Below, one piece after another: positions 1 through 6,947 of a stretch of DNA of 38,631 nt; within the stretch, counting starts at the first letter, position 1; every line of letters begins with the position of its first letter. The stretch is from Bacillota bacterium (GTDB lineage: Bacteria > Bacillota > Clostridia > Christensenellales > Aristaeellaceae), in the NCBI GenBank assembly GCA_023416585.1, contig JAEZHM010000160.1, positions 1 through 38,631 of the forward strand, given 5' to 3'. The translations under genes and the position numbers were made by a program. Under the pieces are notes generated by a model that searched no databases, was not told the origin of the DNA, and saw only the letters and a list, made by a program, of their open reading frames with translations.

Positions 1-83
1 TCCTGATTGAGTTTTTCGACAAAGATCACATCGCCTTGGGATACACGGTATTGCTTGCCACCTGTCGCAATGATTGCATACAT
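1..83 (-). CDS. rplU: Ribosomal protein bL21, N-terminal part (runs off the window)
   Basis: The first 27 residues are visible, beginning MYAIIATGGKQYRV and continuing through GDVIFVEKLNQ. This is the conserved N-terminus of bL21, a 50S subunit protein that binds 23S rRNA. The ATG is at 83-81 and is preceded by a perfect AGGAGG (98-93). The rest of the gene lies before base 1. A consensus promoter and a structured leader precede it, as is usual for the rplU-(ysxB)-rpmA operon in Bacillota. The downstream genes cannot be seen here. Identification is secure despite the truncation because this N-terminus is distinctive. Confidence 0.95.
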   Translation of the reverse strand, partial: MYAIIATGGKQYRVSQGDVIFVEKLNQ

Positions 84-170
84 GGTGCAGCACCTCCTAC
101 GTTTACTCGCCGGGCATTGAGGTTGCGCTTAAACGCATTTGGACAGACCTCTCCCGAGCGGCTTGCCCGT
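84..170 (-). ncRNA. L21 leader, cis-regulatory 5' UTR of rplU
   Basis: Between the promoter and the rplU ribosome binding site the transcript can fold into nested stems. An inner TGCG/CGCA hairpin (139-125 region) sits inside a GAGGT/ACCTC stem, and outside it a CTCGGG arm can pair with CCC and GAG segments near 110. Position, size and nested shape fit the L21 leader family of Bacillota, in which L21 is thought to control its own operon. I call it from context and hand folding; a covariance-model search was not possible. Confidence 0.65.
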
Positions 171-172
171 AT

Positions 173-201
173 ACGATAGCATAGTTGTAAACTGTTGTCA
201 A
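173..201 (-). promoter_or_regulatory. Promoter of rplU
   Basis: TTGACA (201-196) and TATCGT (178-173) are separated by 17 nt. The start would fall about 80 nt before the rplU ATG, leaving room for the L21 leader. Confidence 0.75.
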
Positions 202-246
202 GCAGAATCTCCCCATACGTAAGGAGAGAAAGCAGAGGTATACGCA

Positions 247-567
247 TTAATCAGAAACTTCCATACGCCATTTGCCCTGCAGGGAGGATGGCATCATCAC
301 CCTGATGCGGCAGGCAGTCTTTTTTGCATTTGCCCCTCCGCCGTAGGACACGTTCAATTCCCACCGGCCGCCATTGGGCATGGTGGTAAGGCTCACAGCT
401 TTTGGAGAAGAAGGGAACAGTTCTGTAAGCTTCCCTTGTGCCTCCCGAAGCATATGCAATCGTTTCGCGCTGTCCTTCTCTGTCAGTTTTGCCTCGTTTA
501 TTTGAAACCATGCCCAGAAAGCAGAAATCTGTTCATCGGTGCATTCCTTAAGCTTAAAAATGCTCAT
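247..567 (-). CDS. Hypothetical protein, 106 aa
   Basis: The product is a soluble, basic 106-residue protein with no signal peptide or membrane segment. The N-terminal half is helical (an FKLKECTDEQISAFWAWF segment, then a charged helix). The C-terminal half is rich in predicted strands, with GGRWELNVSYGGG. I do not recognise the family. AAGGAG lies 8 nt before the ATG, which supports translation. It reads alone on the minus strand toward rplU, and the rplU promoter starts 46 nt after its stop. A weak TCTCC/GGAGA hairpin lies between them. A terminator (725-701) separates it from the DUF3788 cluster upstream. Function unknown. Confidence 0.65.
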   Translation of the reverse strand: MSIFKLKECTDEQISAFWAWFQINEAKLTEKDSAKRLHMLREAQGKLTELFPSSPKAVSLTTMPNGGRWELNVSYGGGANAKKTACRIRVMMPSSLQGKWRMEVSD

Positions 568-679
568 GATCCCGTCTCCTTATATCAAAAGCGCGCTCAA
601 GTATTTACTTATTTCGCTTTCATTCTATGCCATAGTATACCACAAAAGTTATGCATCCGGCTAGTTGATTTCATGCCTC

Positions 680-725
680 TTTCATATATTAATATGAAAA
701 CAGCAGGTGGCCAGGCCAACTGCTG
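680..725 (-). terminator. Terminator-like hairpin followed by an AT-rich palindrome
   Basis: On the minus strand CAGCAG-TTGG...CCAC-CTGCTG (725-701) forms a hairpin followed by TTTTCAT. It would end the DUF3788 cluster transcript. The T-rich tail runs into a second perfect palindrome, TTTCATAT-ATTA-ATATGAAA (680-699), about 115 nt upstream of the 106-aa gene. The palindrome could be an operator or simply part of the terminator tail. The rest of 568-836 holds no gene I can support. Confidence 0.5.
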
Positions 726-806
726 CACAGAGCATCAAAACATGCTTCCAGGGGTGGAATAAAGAGGATAGTGCGTCAGGCTGCAAGCAAAAAGCGCAAT
801 GCCAAG

Positions 807-824
807 AAAACGAAGTTTCGTTTT
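807..824 (-). terminator. Short palindromic hairpin just after the DUF3788 gene
   Basis: AAAACGA-agtt-TCGTTTT, 13 nt past the DUF3788 stop, with T-rich flanks on both strands. It may be a weak bidirectional terminator. The stem is AT-rich, so the stronger hairpin at 725-701 may do most of the work. Confidence 0.35.
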
Positions 825-836
825 TCCGGCAATCCA

Positions 837-1259
837 TCAGGATGCCGACCTCAGCTTAACCAAGGAAATCAAATCCGCAAGGGCAGCCTCATCCCCTATC
901 TTGAGCATCAGCCACCGGCCGCCCAAGGAAAAAGGTGTGCGGTGATAAAGAGCCTGCGTTTCTTCCTTCAATTTCGGAAGTACAAAAGGCATGCCTTGTT
1001 CTTCCCTTTGGCCGATGACCACAAGCGCCAGGAAGTGCAAGGCTTCGGGATACAGCGTGCACAATGACCTGCCGCCCTTTTTATACTTCACATTCCATCC
1101 CTTTTGCATGGAGCACTTGCTGTAACAAAGCCTCGGCGCAACCTGAAATCCGCCTTCCAACGCTTCCCTCGCCTCGTCCCATAGGGCGGAACCAACAAAG
1201 GAAGAAATCTCCTCAAAGGCTGGAGCATGATCCGGCCCGTACCATTCATGCCATTCCAT
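837..1259 (-). CDS. DUF3788 family protein, 140 aa
   Basis: The protein has the features of DUF3788: a conserved middle block GGRSLCTLYPE, then a hydrophobic strand (LALVVIG) and the C-terminal FSLGGRWLMLKI block. At 140 aa the length is usual for the family. It is predicted cytosolic; the molecular function is unknown. It is the last gene of a four-gene co-directional cluster. Its start overlaps the end of the HEAT-like gene by 14 bp, which suggests translational coupling. The family is recognised from memory of its motifs, not from a search. Confidence 0.75.
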   Translation of the reverse strand: MEWHEWYGPDHAPAFEEISSFVGSALWDEAREALEGGFQVAPRLCYSKCSMQKGWNVKYKKGGRSLCTLYPEALHFLALVVIGQREEQGMPFVLPKLKEETQALYHRTPFSLGGRWLMLKIGDEAALADLISLVKLRSAS

Positions 1260-1878
1260 CTACTTTTCCTTCGCCCATCCTTTTCAGGATGGCCTCCTTT
1301 TCCTTTTTGCCCAGCAGCCCGCCATCAAGCGCGCGGAAAATGCAGGCCGCGGCTTCCTCCCTTGGCGCCACATCCTGAATCAGAAGCAGCGCCTGCAAAA
1401 TGTCCAGGAGGATCAGCTTGCGCTGGGTAGGCGGAAGCTGATCCACTGGGATGATAGTCAATTCCCCCATCACTTCCGGAATCATTTCCGGCTTATGCGT
1501 AAGCCAGCTGTGAAGGCTTTGTATGGCCTGCCTTGCGGTGATGAACTTTTCATCCCTGAAGCGGGCCATATACTTTTTAAGAACGGCGCCAAGCTTGTTT
1601 TCCGTATCCCAGCGGATGTTTTCCGCCAGGAGCATCACGCCGATGCTTCGCTGGTAGGAGTTTTCATGGTCAAGCTTCTGCGCCAGCGTATCCCAAAAAG
1701 GGTATACGTCACTGTTCGCTATGCTCCTTTTTTGCAGCGTCAGGAAAGCGGCATAGCGGATGTCATTGTTCTTTTCATTAAGCAGCCCGACCAAGTAGGG
1801 TATGTCGTCAGGCACAAGCGCTTCCGCAAAAGCTTTCGGGTCCTGCCGTGCGTTCAGCAATGCATCAAGCTCCATCAT
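1246..1878 (-). CDS. HEAT-repeat-like alpha-helical protein, 210 aa
   Basis: The protein is almost entirely helical, with repeating helix pairs of the HEAT/Armadillo type. Examples are DIPYLVGLLNEKNNDIRYAA near residues 25-44 and the pair around residues 60-125 (YQRSIGVMLLAENI, then the ITARQAIQSLHSWL segment). Such proteins are often labelled 'SufBD-like' or 'HEAT repeat protein' in Clostridia without evidence of function. No catalytic motif is seen; a protein-binding role is plausible. It starts 2 nt after the stop of the GyrI-like gene, with GGGGAG overlapping that stop, and its end overlaps the DUF3788 start, so it sits within one transcript. Confidence 0.6.
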   Translation of the reverse strand: MMELDALLNARQDPKAFAEALVPDDIPYLVGLLNEKNNDIRYAAFLTLQKRSIANSDVYPFWDTLAQKLDHENSYQRSIGVMLLAENIRWDTENKLGAVLKKYMARFRDEKFITARQAIQSLHSWLTHKPEMIPEVMGELTIIPVDQLPPTQRKLILLDILQALLLIQDVAPREEAAACIFRALDGGLLGKKEKEAILKRMGEGKVDGMA

Positions 1879-1880
1879 TT

Positions 1881-2573
1881 CTACTCCCCGCGCTTTTTGA
1901 CCGGATGGCGCAAAACCGTCTTCCTGTTTTCGGGTTTCGACTTCCTGGGATCGCCCAGGTAAATCTCATGGTGCCTTTTTAGCATGCCATTGTCAAGCAT
2001 CGCGCCGATGTCGTATTCCAGGCCGTTTTCCAGCATATATGTTTCCATTCTGGCCAGCGTTTCCGGCTCCTTGTCGTAAGGGCCTATATGCATTGCCTGA
2101 ACGCACAGGCCTTCCGAAAAGGTTACAAGACTCGCCTTTTCTATCTGGACACCCGGCTTCTTTCGGCGCACCTCATCCTTGGCCCAATCAAGTACATCAT
2201 CCGTTACAAATTCAGGCTGCCGGATCAAAGAGGTCCACCGGTAGCGTTCCTTGTTGGAGAAAAAGTCCATGTCCTTGTCATCCGCAAGCCACCACAAACC
2301 CTCCAACGGCGGGACCGCGTACTCGAAATAGCCGGGAAGCACCTTGCTGCCTTTAGAGCTCATTTTGATGGTAAAGGTCAGGGCATACAGTATTTCCACA
2401 GCCTTTTGATATTCCCCGCCCTCCAGGTTGGGGTCGCCCTGCCCGTCCACTTTAAGGAAGAGCATCTTAGGGACGTCAATGAGGCCCGGTTCCCGGGAGG
2501 GCTGATACAATTCCTTTTGGGAAAGCTTATAATCCACCTTTTCCACCATGGTCTGCCTCACACTTTCTGCCAC
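1881..2573 (-). CDS. GyrI-like small-molecule-binding domain protein, 230 aa
   Basis: The N-terminal block YKLSQKELYQP, then IDVPKMLFLKVDGQGDPN and the middle part ending VTFSEGLCVQAMHIGPYDKEPET, are typical of the GyrI-like (SOUL-like/AraC effector-binding) family of about 210 aa. The family binds hydrophobic or cationic small molecules, or in GyrI inhibits gyrase; here the ligand is unknown. The start chosen overlaps the end of the zinc-ribbon gene by 16 bp; an internal ATG at 2552 (MVEKVDYK) is an alternative. Standalone GyrI-like proteins next to a zinc-ribbon protein and a WYL regulator recur in Clostridia, which suggests a ligand-sensing or stress module. Confidence 0.75.
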   Translation of the reverse strand: MAESVRQTMVEKVDYKLSQKELYQPSREPGLIDVPKMLFLKVDGQGDPNLEGGEYQKAVEILYALTFTIKMSSKGSKVLPGYFEYAVPPLEGLWWLADDKDMDFFSNKERYRWTSLIRQPEFVTDDVLDWAKDEVRRKKPGVQIEKASLVTFSEGLCVQAMHIGPYDKEPETLARMETYMLENGLEYDIGAMLDNGMLKRHHEIYLGDPRKSKPENRKTVLRHPVKKRGE

Positions 2574-2818
2574 CGCTTGAGGGTGGGAAAGAACTCTCTC
2601 ATTCCCTTGCGGGCCGAGTCCGCATCAGGATAGACGCTGCCTAAAACAAACGGAACACAGGTTTCAATCATTTCCTCCATGGTTTGGTCCTGCGTATAGT
2701 GTCCATCCGTAAAACAGTAGCAGCAGTAGTCCTTGTTCTTGCTTCCATCGGTATTCGTTCCGAATTGGGCTTCCTCCGTCATGGGCATGGCGCAGCTTTG
2801 GCAAATCGTTTGTTCCAT
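2558..2818 (-). CDS. Putative zinc ribbon protein, 86 aa
   Basis: The protein begins with CQSCAMPM (C-x2-C) and has a second pair CCYCF near residues 32-35. That is four or more cysteines suited to one zinc site, matching the 'putative zinc ribbon' family. The C-terminus (RKGMREFFPTLKRWQ) is the family's conserved tail. No enzyme motif is present. It is the first gene of the minus-strand cluster, behind a promoter with a palindrome over the -35 region. Its 3' end overlaps the GyrI-like gene. Role unknown; a ligand- or stress-responsive accessory protein is a guess. Confidence 0.8.
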   Translation of the reverse strand: MEQTICQSCAMPMTEEAQFGTNTDGSKNKDYCCYCFTDGHYTQDQTMEEMIETCVPFVLGSVYPDADSARKGMREFFPTLKRWQKV

Positions 2819-2849
2819 GGTACAATTCCCCTTTCATTTTATCAAAGTC

Positions 2850-2883
2850 ATTGTACCATCCGAAACGTGACATCTAGCTGTCA
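2850..2883 (-). promoter_or_regulatory. Promoter with a palindromic operator candidate, zinc-ribbon cluster
   Basis: On the minus strand a TACAAT -10 (2855-2850) has no good -35 at 17 nt. The near-perfect palindrome TGACATCTAGCTGTCA (2868-2883) occupies that position. A weak -35 replaced by a palindrome suggests control by a DNA-binding protein, and the adjacent WYL regulator (2888-3784) is the obvious candidate. The WYL gene's stop codon is only 5 nt away, so the site lies in the gap between the two transcripts. Confidence 0.5.
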
Positions 2884-2887
2884 TATT

Positions 2888-3784
2888 TTAATAGTAGGAA
2901 GTCATTTTTTTCAGCCGTTCCCTGAGAATGCCCTGCACATGCACAGGCTCCAGCACTTTCAGATACGGTCCGTAGGACAGCAAAAACCCGTACACCCATT
3001 CATCCTCGGGATACGCGGCTGTAACCAGATAATGCCCGTCCTCCTGCTTTTCAATTTGTGATTCCTCAAAATCGTCATACACCCTAAAAGCCTGGGAGCC
3101 ATCTATCCATAGTTTCAAAGCAGCGAAAGGCTTTAACGGGCTTACGTCATATGCCAGCGGAATCTCCGTTTGATTGGGGGCGGTAAACCTGTCGCCGCTC
3201 AGCTGAACATCTTTCATGCGGGTGAGCTTGAACAGGCGCACCTCCTGCCTAAGATGGCAGAAGGCCTTCAAATACCATGCGCGGCTTTTAAACCAAAGTT
3301 GAAGAGGCTCAGCCTCCCGCAGGGTTTTCTCACCGGATGCCCCATAATATGTAAATCTTAGCACCTTTTTATGAAGGATCGCATCCTTTAAAAGCGTCAA
3401 CTCACTTTGTTTTGTTTGACTCCAGTCGGAAAAATCCACCGATACCCAGTCGCCATCCCCAGCCCCGAAAAGGACGCGCCACTTGGCCAAGAGGCCTTCT
3501 CCCTTGGTGATGCCGACAGCCTTCAGCCCTTGCAGAGCTGCCAGAATCTCCGTTTGTTCCTCTTTGTTCAGCAGTGATTTTTGAATCACAAAGCTTTCCA
3601 CCAAGGCAATTCCGCCGTTTTTCCCCTGAGAGGCGTACACCGGAATACCAGCCTGGCTTAAAGCCTCCACATCCCGGTAGATGGTTCTTTGGGATACTGA
3701 AAAATGCCGGGCCAGTTCCGCTGCCGTGGCGGACTTTTTGTCCAGCAGAAGGATCACGATCTCAAACAGCCTGCTAATCTGCAT
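2888..3784 (-). CDS. YafY-type transcription regulator, HTH plus WYL domain, 298 aa
   Basis: An N-terminal HTH_11/DeoR-type helix-turn-helix (residues about 1-55, with AAELARHFSVSQRTIYRDVEAL) is followed by a WYL domain whose WYL triplet is visible in AWYLKAFCHLR, and a C-terminal WCX-like extension. Family members bind DNA and sense an unknown ligand through the WYL domain. I start at the ATG at 3784 (MQISRLFE), which has AGGTGAG just upstream; an extension to 3886 would run through the divergent promoter. It lies upstream of the zinc-ribbon/GyrI-like cluster and probably controls it. Confidence 0.85.
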   Translation of the reverse strand: MQISRLFEIVILLLDKKSATAAELARHFSVSQRTIYRDVEALSQAGIPVYASQGKNGGIALVESFVIQKSLLNKEEQTEILAALQGLKAVGITKGEGLLAKWRVLFGAGDGDWVSVDFSDWSQTKQSELTLLKDAILHKKVLRFTYYGASGEKTLREAEPLQLWFKSRAWYLKAFCHLRQEVRLFKLTRMKDVQLSGDRFTAPNQTEIPLAYDVSPLKPFAALKLWIDGSQAFRVYDDFEESQIEKQEDGHYLVTAAYPEDEWVYGFLLSYGPYLKVLEPVHVQGILRERLKKMTSYY

Positions 3785-3842
3785 ATGCTCACCTGGATTC
3801 ATTATACCGCATGTAAAATGGCAGTGCAATGGCAGGAAACCC

Positions 3843-3871
3843 TTGACAGGTATCGCCATCCGCCTTAATAT
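3843..3871 (+). promoter_or_regulatory. Promoter of the membrane protein / DUF368 transcript
   Basis: TTGACA (3843-3848), 17 nt, TAATAT (3866-3871). It lies in the divergent gap between the WYL regulator and the membrane protein gene. Confidence 0.75.
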
Positions 3872-3918
3872 GGCAAAGGAGGTCATTGCATTGCTATTAT
3901 GACAAGGGAGTGTGCGAT

Positions 3919-4548
3919 ATGAAAAGCCATCAATTGGGCCGCCTGGGCGCTTTTACGGCCGGTACCGCAACCTTGCTGTTTGCCATATTCATGCTGATCC
4001 CGTTAAAGCCGCTCTCCGTATCGCTTTCTTCCGGAATCAGCATGTTCATTTCCTTTGGTTATTTGCTTATGACCTGCGGGCTTGCATCCTTTGCAGATCA
4101 TGAACGGAAAGGCTGTGCACTTGCCGCCGTCGCCTTCGCATCTTCCTATACCGCAATGATCTGCCTCGTTTACTTCACACAACTGACAACGGTGCGGCTG
4201 CAAGCCGCATCTTCAGAATTGCTGGATGCGCTCACCTACAGGCCTGGAAGCTGGATGTTCAATGTGGACATGCTAGGTTATGCCATGCTCAGCCTTTCTA
4301 CCGTATTTGCAGGCCTTGCCATCACAGCAAAAACAAAGGGAGAGACGTGGCTGCGCCGCCTGCTGCTCATACACGGCGTCTTCGCTGTCAGTTGCCTGCT
4401 GTTTCCCATGATGGGTATCTTTTCCCAAGAGGCGGGAGCCGCGAGCAGCGACGTTTTCGGCATAATCGTATTGGAATTCTGGTGCTTGTATTTCCTGCCG
4501 GTAACGGTACTATTTGCAGGATATATGAAGAGGCTGGGGCGGGAATAA
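3919..4548 (+). CDS. Uncharacterised membrane protein, six TM segments, 209 aa
   Basis: The sequence has about six hydrophobic segments with short loops: LGAFTAGTATLLFAIFMLI near the start, then FISFGYLLMTCGLASF, LAAVAFASSYTAMICLVYF, MLGYAMLSLSTVFAGLAI, LLLIHGVFAVSCLLFPMM and a final FGIIVLEFWCLYFLPVTVLF. It resembles small conserved membrane proteins of Clostridia without assigned function. The start ATG at 3919 has AAGGGAG 8 nt upstream. It is 42 nt before the DUF368 gene and probably shares its transcript. Function not recognised. Confidence 0.7.
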   Translation: MKSHQLGRLGAFTAGTATLLFAIFMLIPLKPLSVSLSSGISMFISFGYLLMTCGLASFADHERKGCALAAVAFASSYTAMICLVYFTQLTTVRLQAASSELLDALTYRPGSWMFNVDMLGYAMLSLSTVFAGLAITAKTKGETWLRRLLLIHGVFAVSCLLFPMMGIFSQEAGAASSDVFGIIVLEFWCLYFLPVTVLFAGYMKRLGRE

Positions 4549-4590
4549 GGACGGAGCAACAAACAATCAAGAAACATTGGAGATGAATGT

Positions 4591-5445
4591 ATGAAAAACA
4601 AAGGGTGGGCGGATTGGATTTTACGGTTAGTCAAAGGCATGTTTATAGGCAGCGGGTTCATTCTGCCCGGTGTAAGCGGCGGAGCGCTGGCGGCTGTATT
4701 CGGCATCTACGAGCGTATGATTTCCTTTTTGGCCAACTTGAAGAAGGATTTCAAGAAAAATGTTTTGTTCTTTATACCGGTGGGACTAGGCATGGCGGTA
4801 GGCGTGTTTTTGCTCGCCTTCCCCATCGATTATCTGCTCAAAAGCGCTGAAACGTATGTGATGTGGTTCTTTATCGGCTGCATATTGGGTACGCTGCCGG
4901 CGCTGTTCAAGCAAGCCGCCAAAAAAGGCTGGAAGTACTGGCACGTCGGGCTTATGGTGGCCGTTTGCGCCGGAGCCTACGCACTGCTTCGTTTGCTGGA
5001 AAGCGCTGGGGCTATTACGCTTTCCCGGGGATTTTTCACATGGGTGCTGGCTGGCGCACTGATTGGCCTGGGTGTGGTTGTTCCGGGCTTGAGCACTTCC
5101 AATCTGTTGATGTATTTGAATATGGATCAGGGCGGCAGGCTGTATGAGGGCATGACCAGCGGTATCATGAACCGGGATTTTGGTGTCATCATTCCCTTGC
5201 TTCTTGGCGTAGCCGCCTGTGTATTGCTCTTATCCAAACTGATGAACTACATCTTCGGTAAAGCCTACGCGGCGCTGTACCATGCCATATTGGGTTTTGT
5301 TATCGCCTCCACGCTGATCATCGTGCCTTTGAACTTCAATTATATCAGCGTTGGCGGTCTGATTTGCCTTGTGGTATGCGGTGCGGGAATAGCACTGGCA
5401 CTTTTCATGTCCAACCTGGAAGACAAGTACAAACCAGAAGATTAA
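4591..5445 (+). CDS. DUF368 family polyprenyl-phosphate transporter (PopT-like), 284 aa
   Basis: DUF368 is a multi-pass membrane family now linked to recycling of undecaprenyl phosphate, the lipid carrier for cell wall and surface glycans, from the outer to the inner leaflet. The two hallmark repeats are present: LPGVSGG at residues 25-31 and VPGLSTS at 164-170, each opening one half of an internally duplicated fold. At 284 aa it has the usual length. GGAG precedes the ATG. The stop codon overlaps the stop of the convergent yjbR-like gene on the other strand. The substrate is inferred from the family. Confidence 0.85.
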   Translation: MKNKGWADWILRLVKGMFIGSGFILPGVSGGALAAVFGIYERMISFLANLKKDFKKNVLFFIPVGLGMAVGVFLLAFPIDYLLKSAETYVMWFFIGCILGTLPALFKQAAKKGWKYWHVGLMVAVCAGAYALLRLLESAGAITLSRGFFTWVLAGALIGLGVVVPGLSTSNLLMYLNMDQGGRLYEGMTSGIMNRDFGVIIPLLLGVAACVLLLSKLMNYIFGKAYAALYHAILGFVIASTLIIVPLNFNYISVGGLICLVVCGAGIALALFMSNLEDKYKPED

Positions 5446-5813
5446 GTTCCGGATTCCAGTTCTTCCCGAATGGGTTTGGAAAGGCTTTTTACCACCATCT
5501 CGTAGGAATGGTCGATCATATGATACATCAAGCCTTCCTCCATATGCTCCACCCAGACGGTGTTCCTGTGCGGCTGCTGGCTGGGCGGACAATGGTAACC
5601 CCGTACCACCACGCCGGGATATTGAAGCCGGTAGACGTCCGCAAGCAGTGGATCGCATTTTAATGTGATCTTGTAGTTATCGGACCTTGCATAGATCTCC
5701 GCGAAGATTTTCCCTTTCACCTTGATGCACACAGGCTCCGGGCCAAAGGGGTAATCGGTATAAGCCTGGTTCTTTTTCAGGCAATATGCAATCAAGTCAT
5801 CAGGTGCAATCAT
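5442..5813 (-). CDS. MmcQ/YjbR family protein, 123 aa
   Basis: The pattern LIAYCLKKNQAYTDYPFGPEPVCIKV, followed by a K..AEIYARSDNYKITLKCDP strand region and a helical C-terminus with TVWVEHMEEG, is that of the MmcQ/YjbR family. These are CyaY-like-fold proteins of about 115-120 aa thought to bind DNA; the physiological role is unknown. I take the ATG at 5813. A good SD (GAAAGGAG, 5862-5855) lies 41 nt further up, separated by a strong hairpin; a TTG at 5834 is inside the hairpin. Its stop overlaps the DUF368 stop tail to tail. Confidence 0.8.
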   Translation of the reverse strand: MIAPDDLIAYCLKKNQAYTDYPFGPEPVCIKVKGKIFAEIYARSDNYKITLKCDPLLADVYRLQYPGVVVRGYHCPPSQQPHRNTVWVEHMEEGLMYHMIDHSYEMVVKSLSKPIREELESGT

Positions 5814-5822
5814 ATTTTTACC

Positions 5823-5853
5823 AAAGCCTGGCAAAAGCTGCCGGGCTTTTTTT
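5823..5853 (+). terminator. Rho-independent terminator, plus strand, inside the yjbR leader
   Basis: AAAGCCTGGCA/TGCCGGGCTTT makes an 11-bp stem with a 5-nt loop, followed on the plus strand by seven T. No plus-strand gene ends nearby except DUF368 at 5445, so it would end a transcript running antisense across the whole yjbR-like gene. On the minus strand the same hairpin lies between the yjbR ribosome binding site and its ATG. Confidence 0.65.
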
Positions 5854-5876
5854 ACTCCTTTCGTGTCAATATAGCT

Positions 5877-5906
5877 ATTCTACATGGGCCGTGCATCCAA
5901 ATTCAA
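5877..5906 (-). promoter_or_regulatory. Candidate promoter of the yjbR-like gene
   Basis: TTGAAT (5906-5901), 18 nt, TAGAAT (5882-5877) on the minus strand, about 65 nt before the ATG. Confidence 0.5.
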
Positions 5907-5929
5907 TAGATTCTTTAACAGGCCCTTCT

Positions 5930-5961
5930 ATAAAGAAAGCCGGCAGCTATTAGCCGCCGGC
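5930..5961 (-). terminator. Terminator of the cytochrome-b5-like lipoprotein gene
   Basis: GCCGGCGGCTAATAGCTGCCGGC folds into a hairpin and is followed by TTTCTTTAT on the minus strand, 21 nt past the stop codon. Confidence 0.8.
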
Positions 5962-5982
5962 AGTGCGCATATTGCAAAATGT

Positions 5983-6663
5983 TTATTTTATGACCTGGCC
6001 TACCACAGGTACCCTTTCCAGAATACTTAATCCGTGGGGAGATTTCTCCTTGATCTCCACCGTCAAATCCTTCCCGGCCGTATACCCGTTGTGGGCACCG
6101 TTTTTCCATAGAGCGCTGTTGGTCACATCATAAATCAGGCCGTCCACTGCAATGTAGGCAGATTTACCGTCGGTTCCGTCAAAGGCGGACAGCTGCTGAA
6201 GCGTCAACGCAAGGCCCGCATCCGCACTGGCGGTACCGACCAGCTTGCCCACCACCGGCACATCCTTTAAGATGTCCAATCCATGGGGAGCGGCCTTGAT
6301 GGACTCCGTCAGGTCCGTCCCCGCGGAATAATCCTCATGCTTCCCATTTTTCCAGGCCTTGTTATTTGTCACATCGTAAACGATGCCATCTACGGAAATG
6401 TATGCGGGCTGTCCATTCTTGCCGTTGTAAGCTGCCAGTTCCGCAAGGGTGAAGGTTTTCTCCGCACCGGCAGCGGGGCTGGGCCCGGGTGATGCGGCTG
6501 GCGCCTGAGAAGGCGAAGGATTAAGTGCAGGCGAGGCGGCAGGCTGTATCGTGGCGGTCATTTGCGGTGTGGCGGTTGCGGTGGGAGCTGGCGCGGCGCA
6601 GCCAGCCAACAAGGCCAGCGCCAAAACCATCATCACAGCAAGAAGCAGGGGTTTTTTCCTCAT
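5983..6663 (-). CDS. Lipoprotein with two tandem cytochrome-b5-like domains, 226 aa
   Basis: The N-terminus is a lipoprotein signal: MRKK, a hydrophobic core, then LAGC with the lipidated cysteine at residue 22. A Pro/Ala/Thr/Ser-rich linker (about 23-68) would span the wall. Two homologous domains follow (about 70-142 and 153-226). Each has a FTLAELAAYNG or LTLQQLSAFDG opening, an AYI.VDG.(I/L)YDVTN core, a WKNG.H...AG.DLT region and a PHG(L)..(I)L end, matching the bacterial heme/steroid-binding cytochrome-b5-like family. Histidines in KNGKH/KNGAH and PHG are the likely heme ligands. It is probably anchored on the outer face of the membrane, carrying electrons or binding heme. It is monocistronic, with AAGGAG before the ATG. 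Confidence 0.85.
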   Translation of the reverse strand: MRKKPLLLAVMMVLALALLAGCAAPAPTATATPQMTATIQPAASPALNPSPSQAPAASPGPSPAAGAEKTFTLAELAAYNGKNGQPAYISVDGIVYDVTNNKAWKNGKHEDYSAGTDLTESIKAAPHGLDILKDVPVVGKLVGTASADAGLALTLQQLSAFDGTDGKSAYIAVDGLIYDVTNSALWKNGAHNGYTAGKDLTVEIKEKSPHGLSILERVPVVGQVIK

Positions 6664-6837
6664 AATAAGCTCCTTTCTCCATGGGTGAGCCAGTCTATGG
6701 TGGCATACGGCCCGTTATTTTTTTGTCGCAATGCCTGCCAAACTCTTTCGAATCTAGTTTCCAAAGGGACCGGCGTCATATTCACCTGGAATTTGCCGCA
6801 GTCCGTTCATTCTATAGATTGGACAAACGATAGAAAA

Positions 6838-6869
6838 TTGAAACCCCCGCGATCAAAAGATTGCGGAGG
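6838..6869 (-). terminator. Terminator of the ABC exporter operon
   Basis: On the minus strand CCTCCGCAATC-tttt-GATCGCGGGGG is followed by TTTCAATTTT. It lies about 80 nt after the permease stop. The rest of 6664-6947 carries the upstream region of the lipoprotein gene (AGGAG at the start) and nothing else I can support. Confidence 0.65.
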
Positions 6870-6947
6870 CTAAATAAAGGAAAAACGATGTGTCAAATCA
6901 ATTTCAATTGTTCCGGATCAGCAGAAACTGCAGGTGTAAATGAAATA

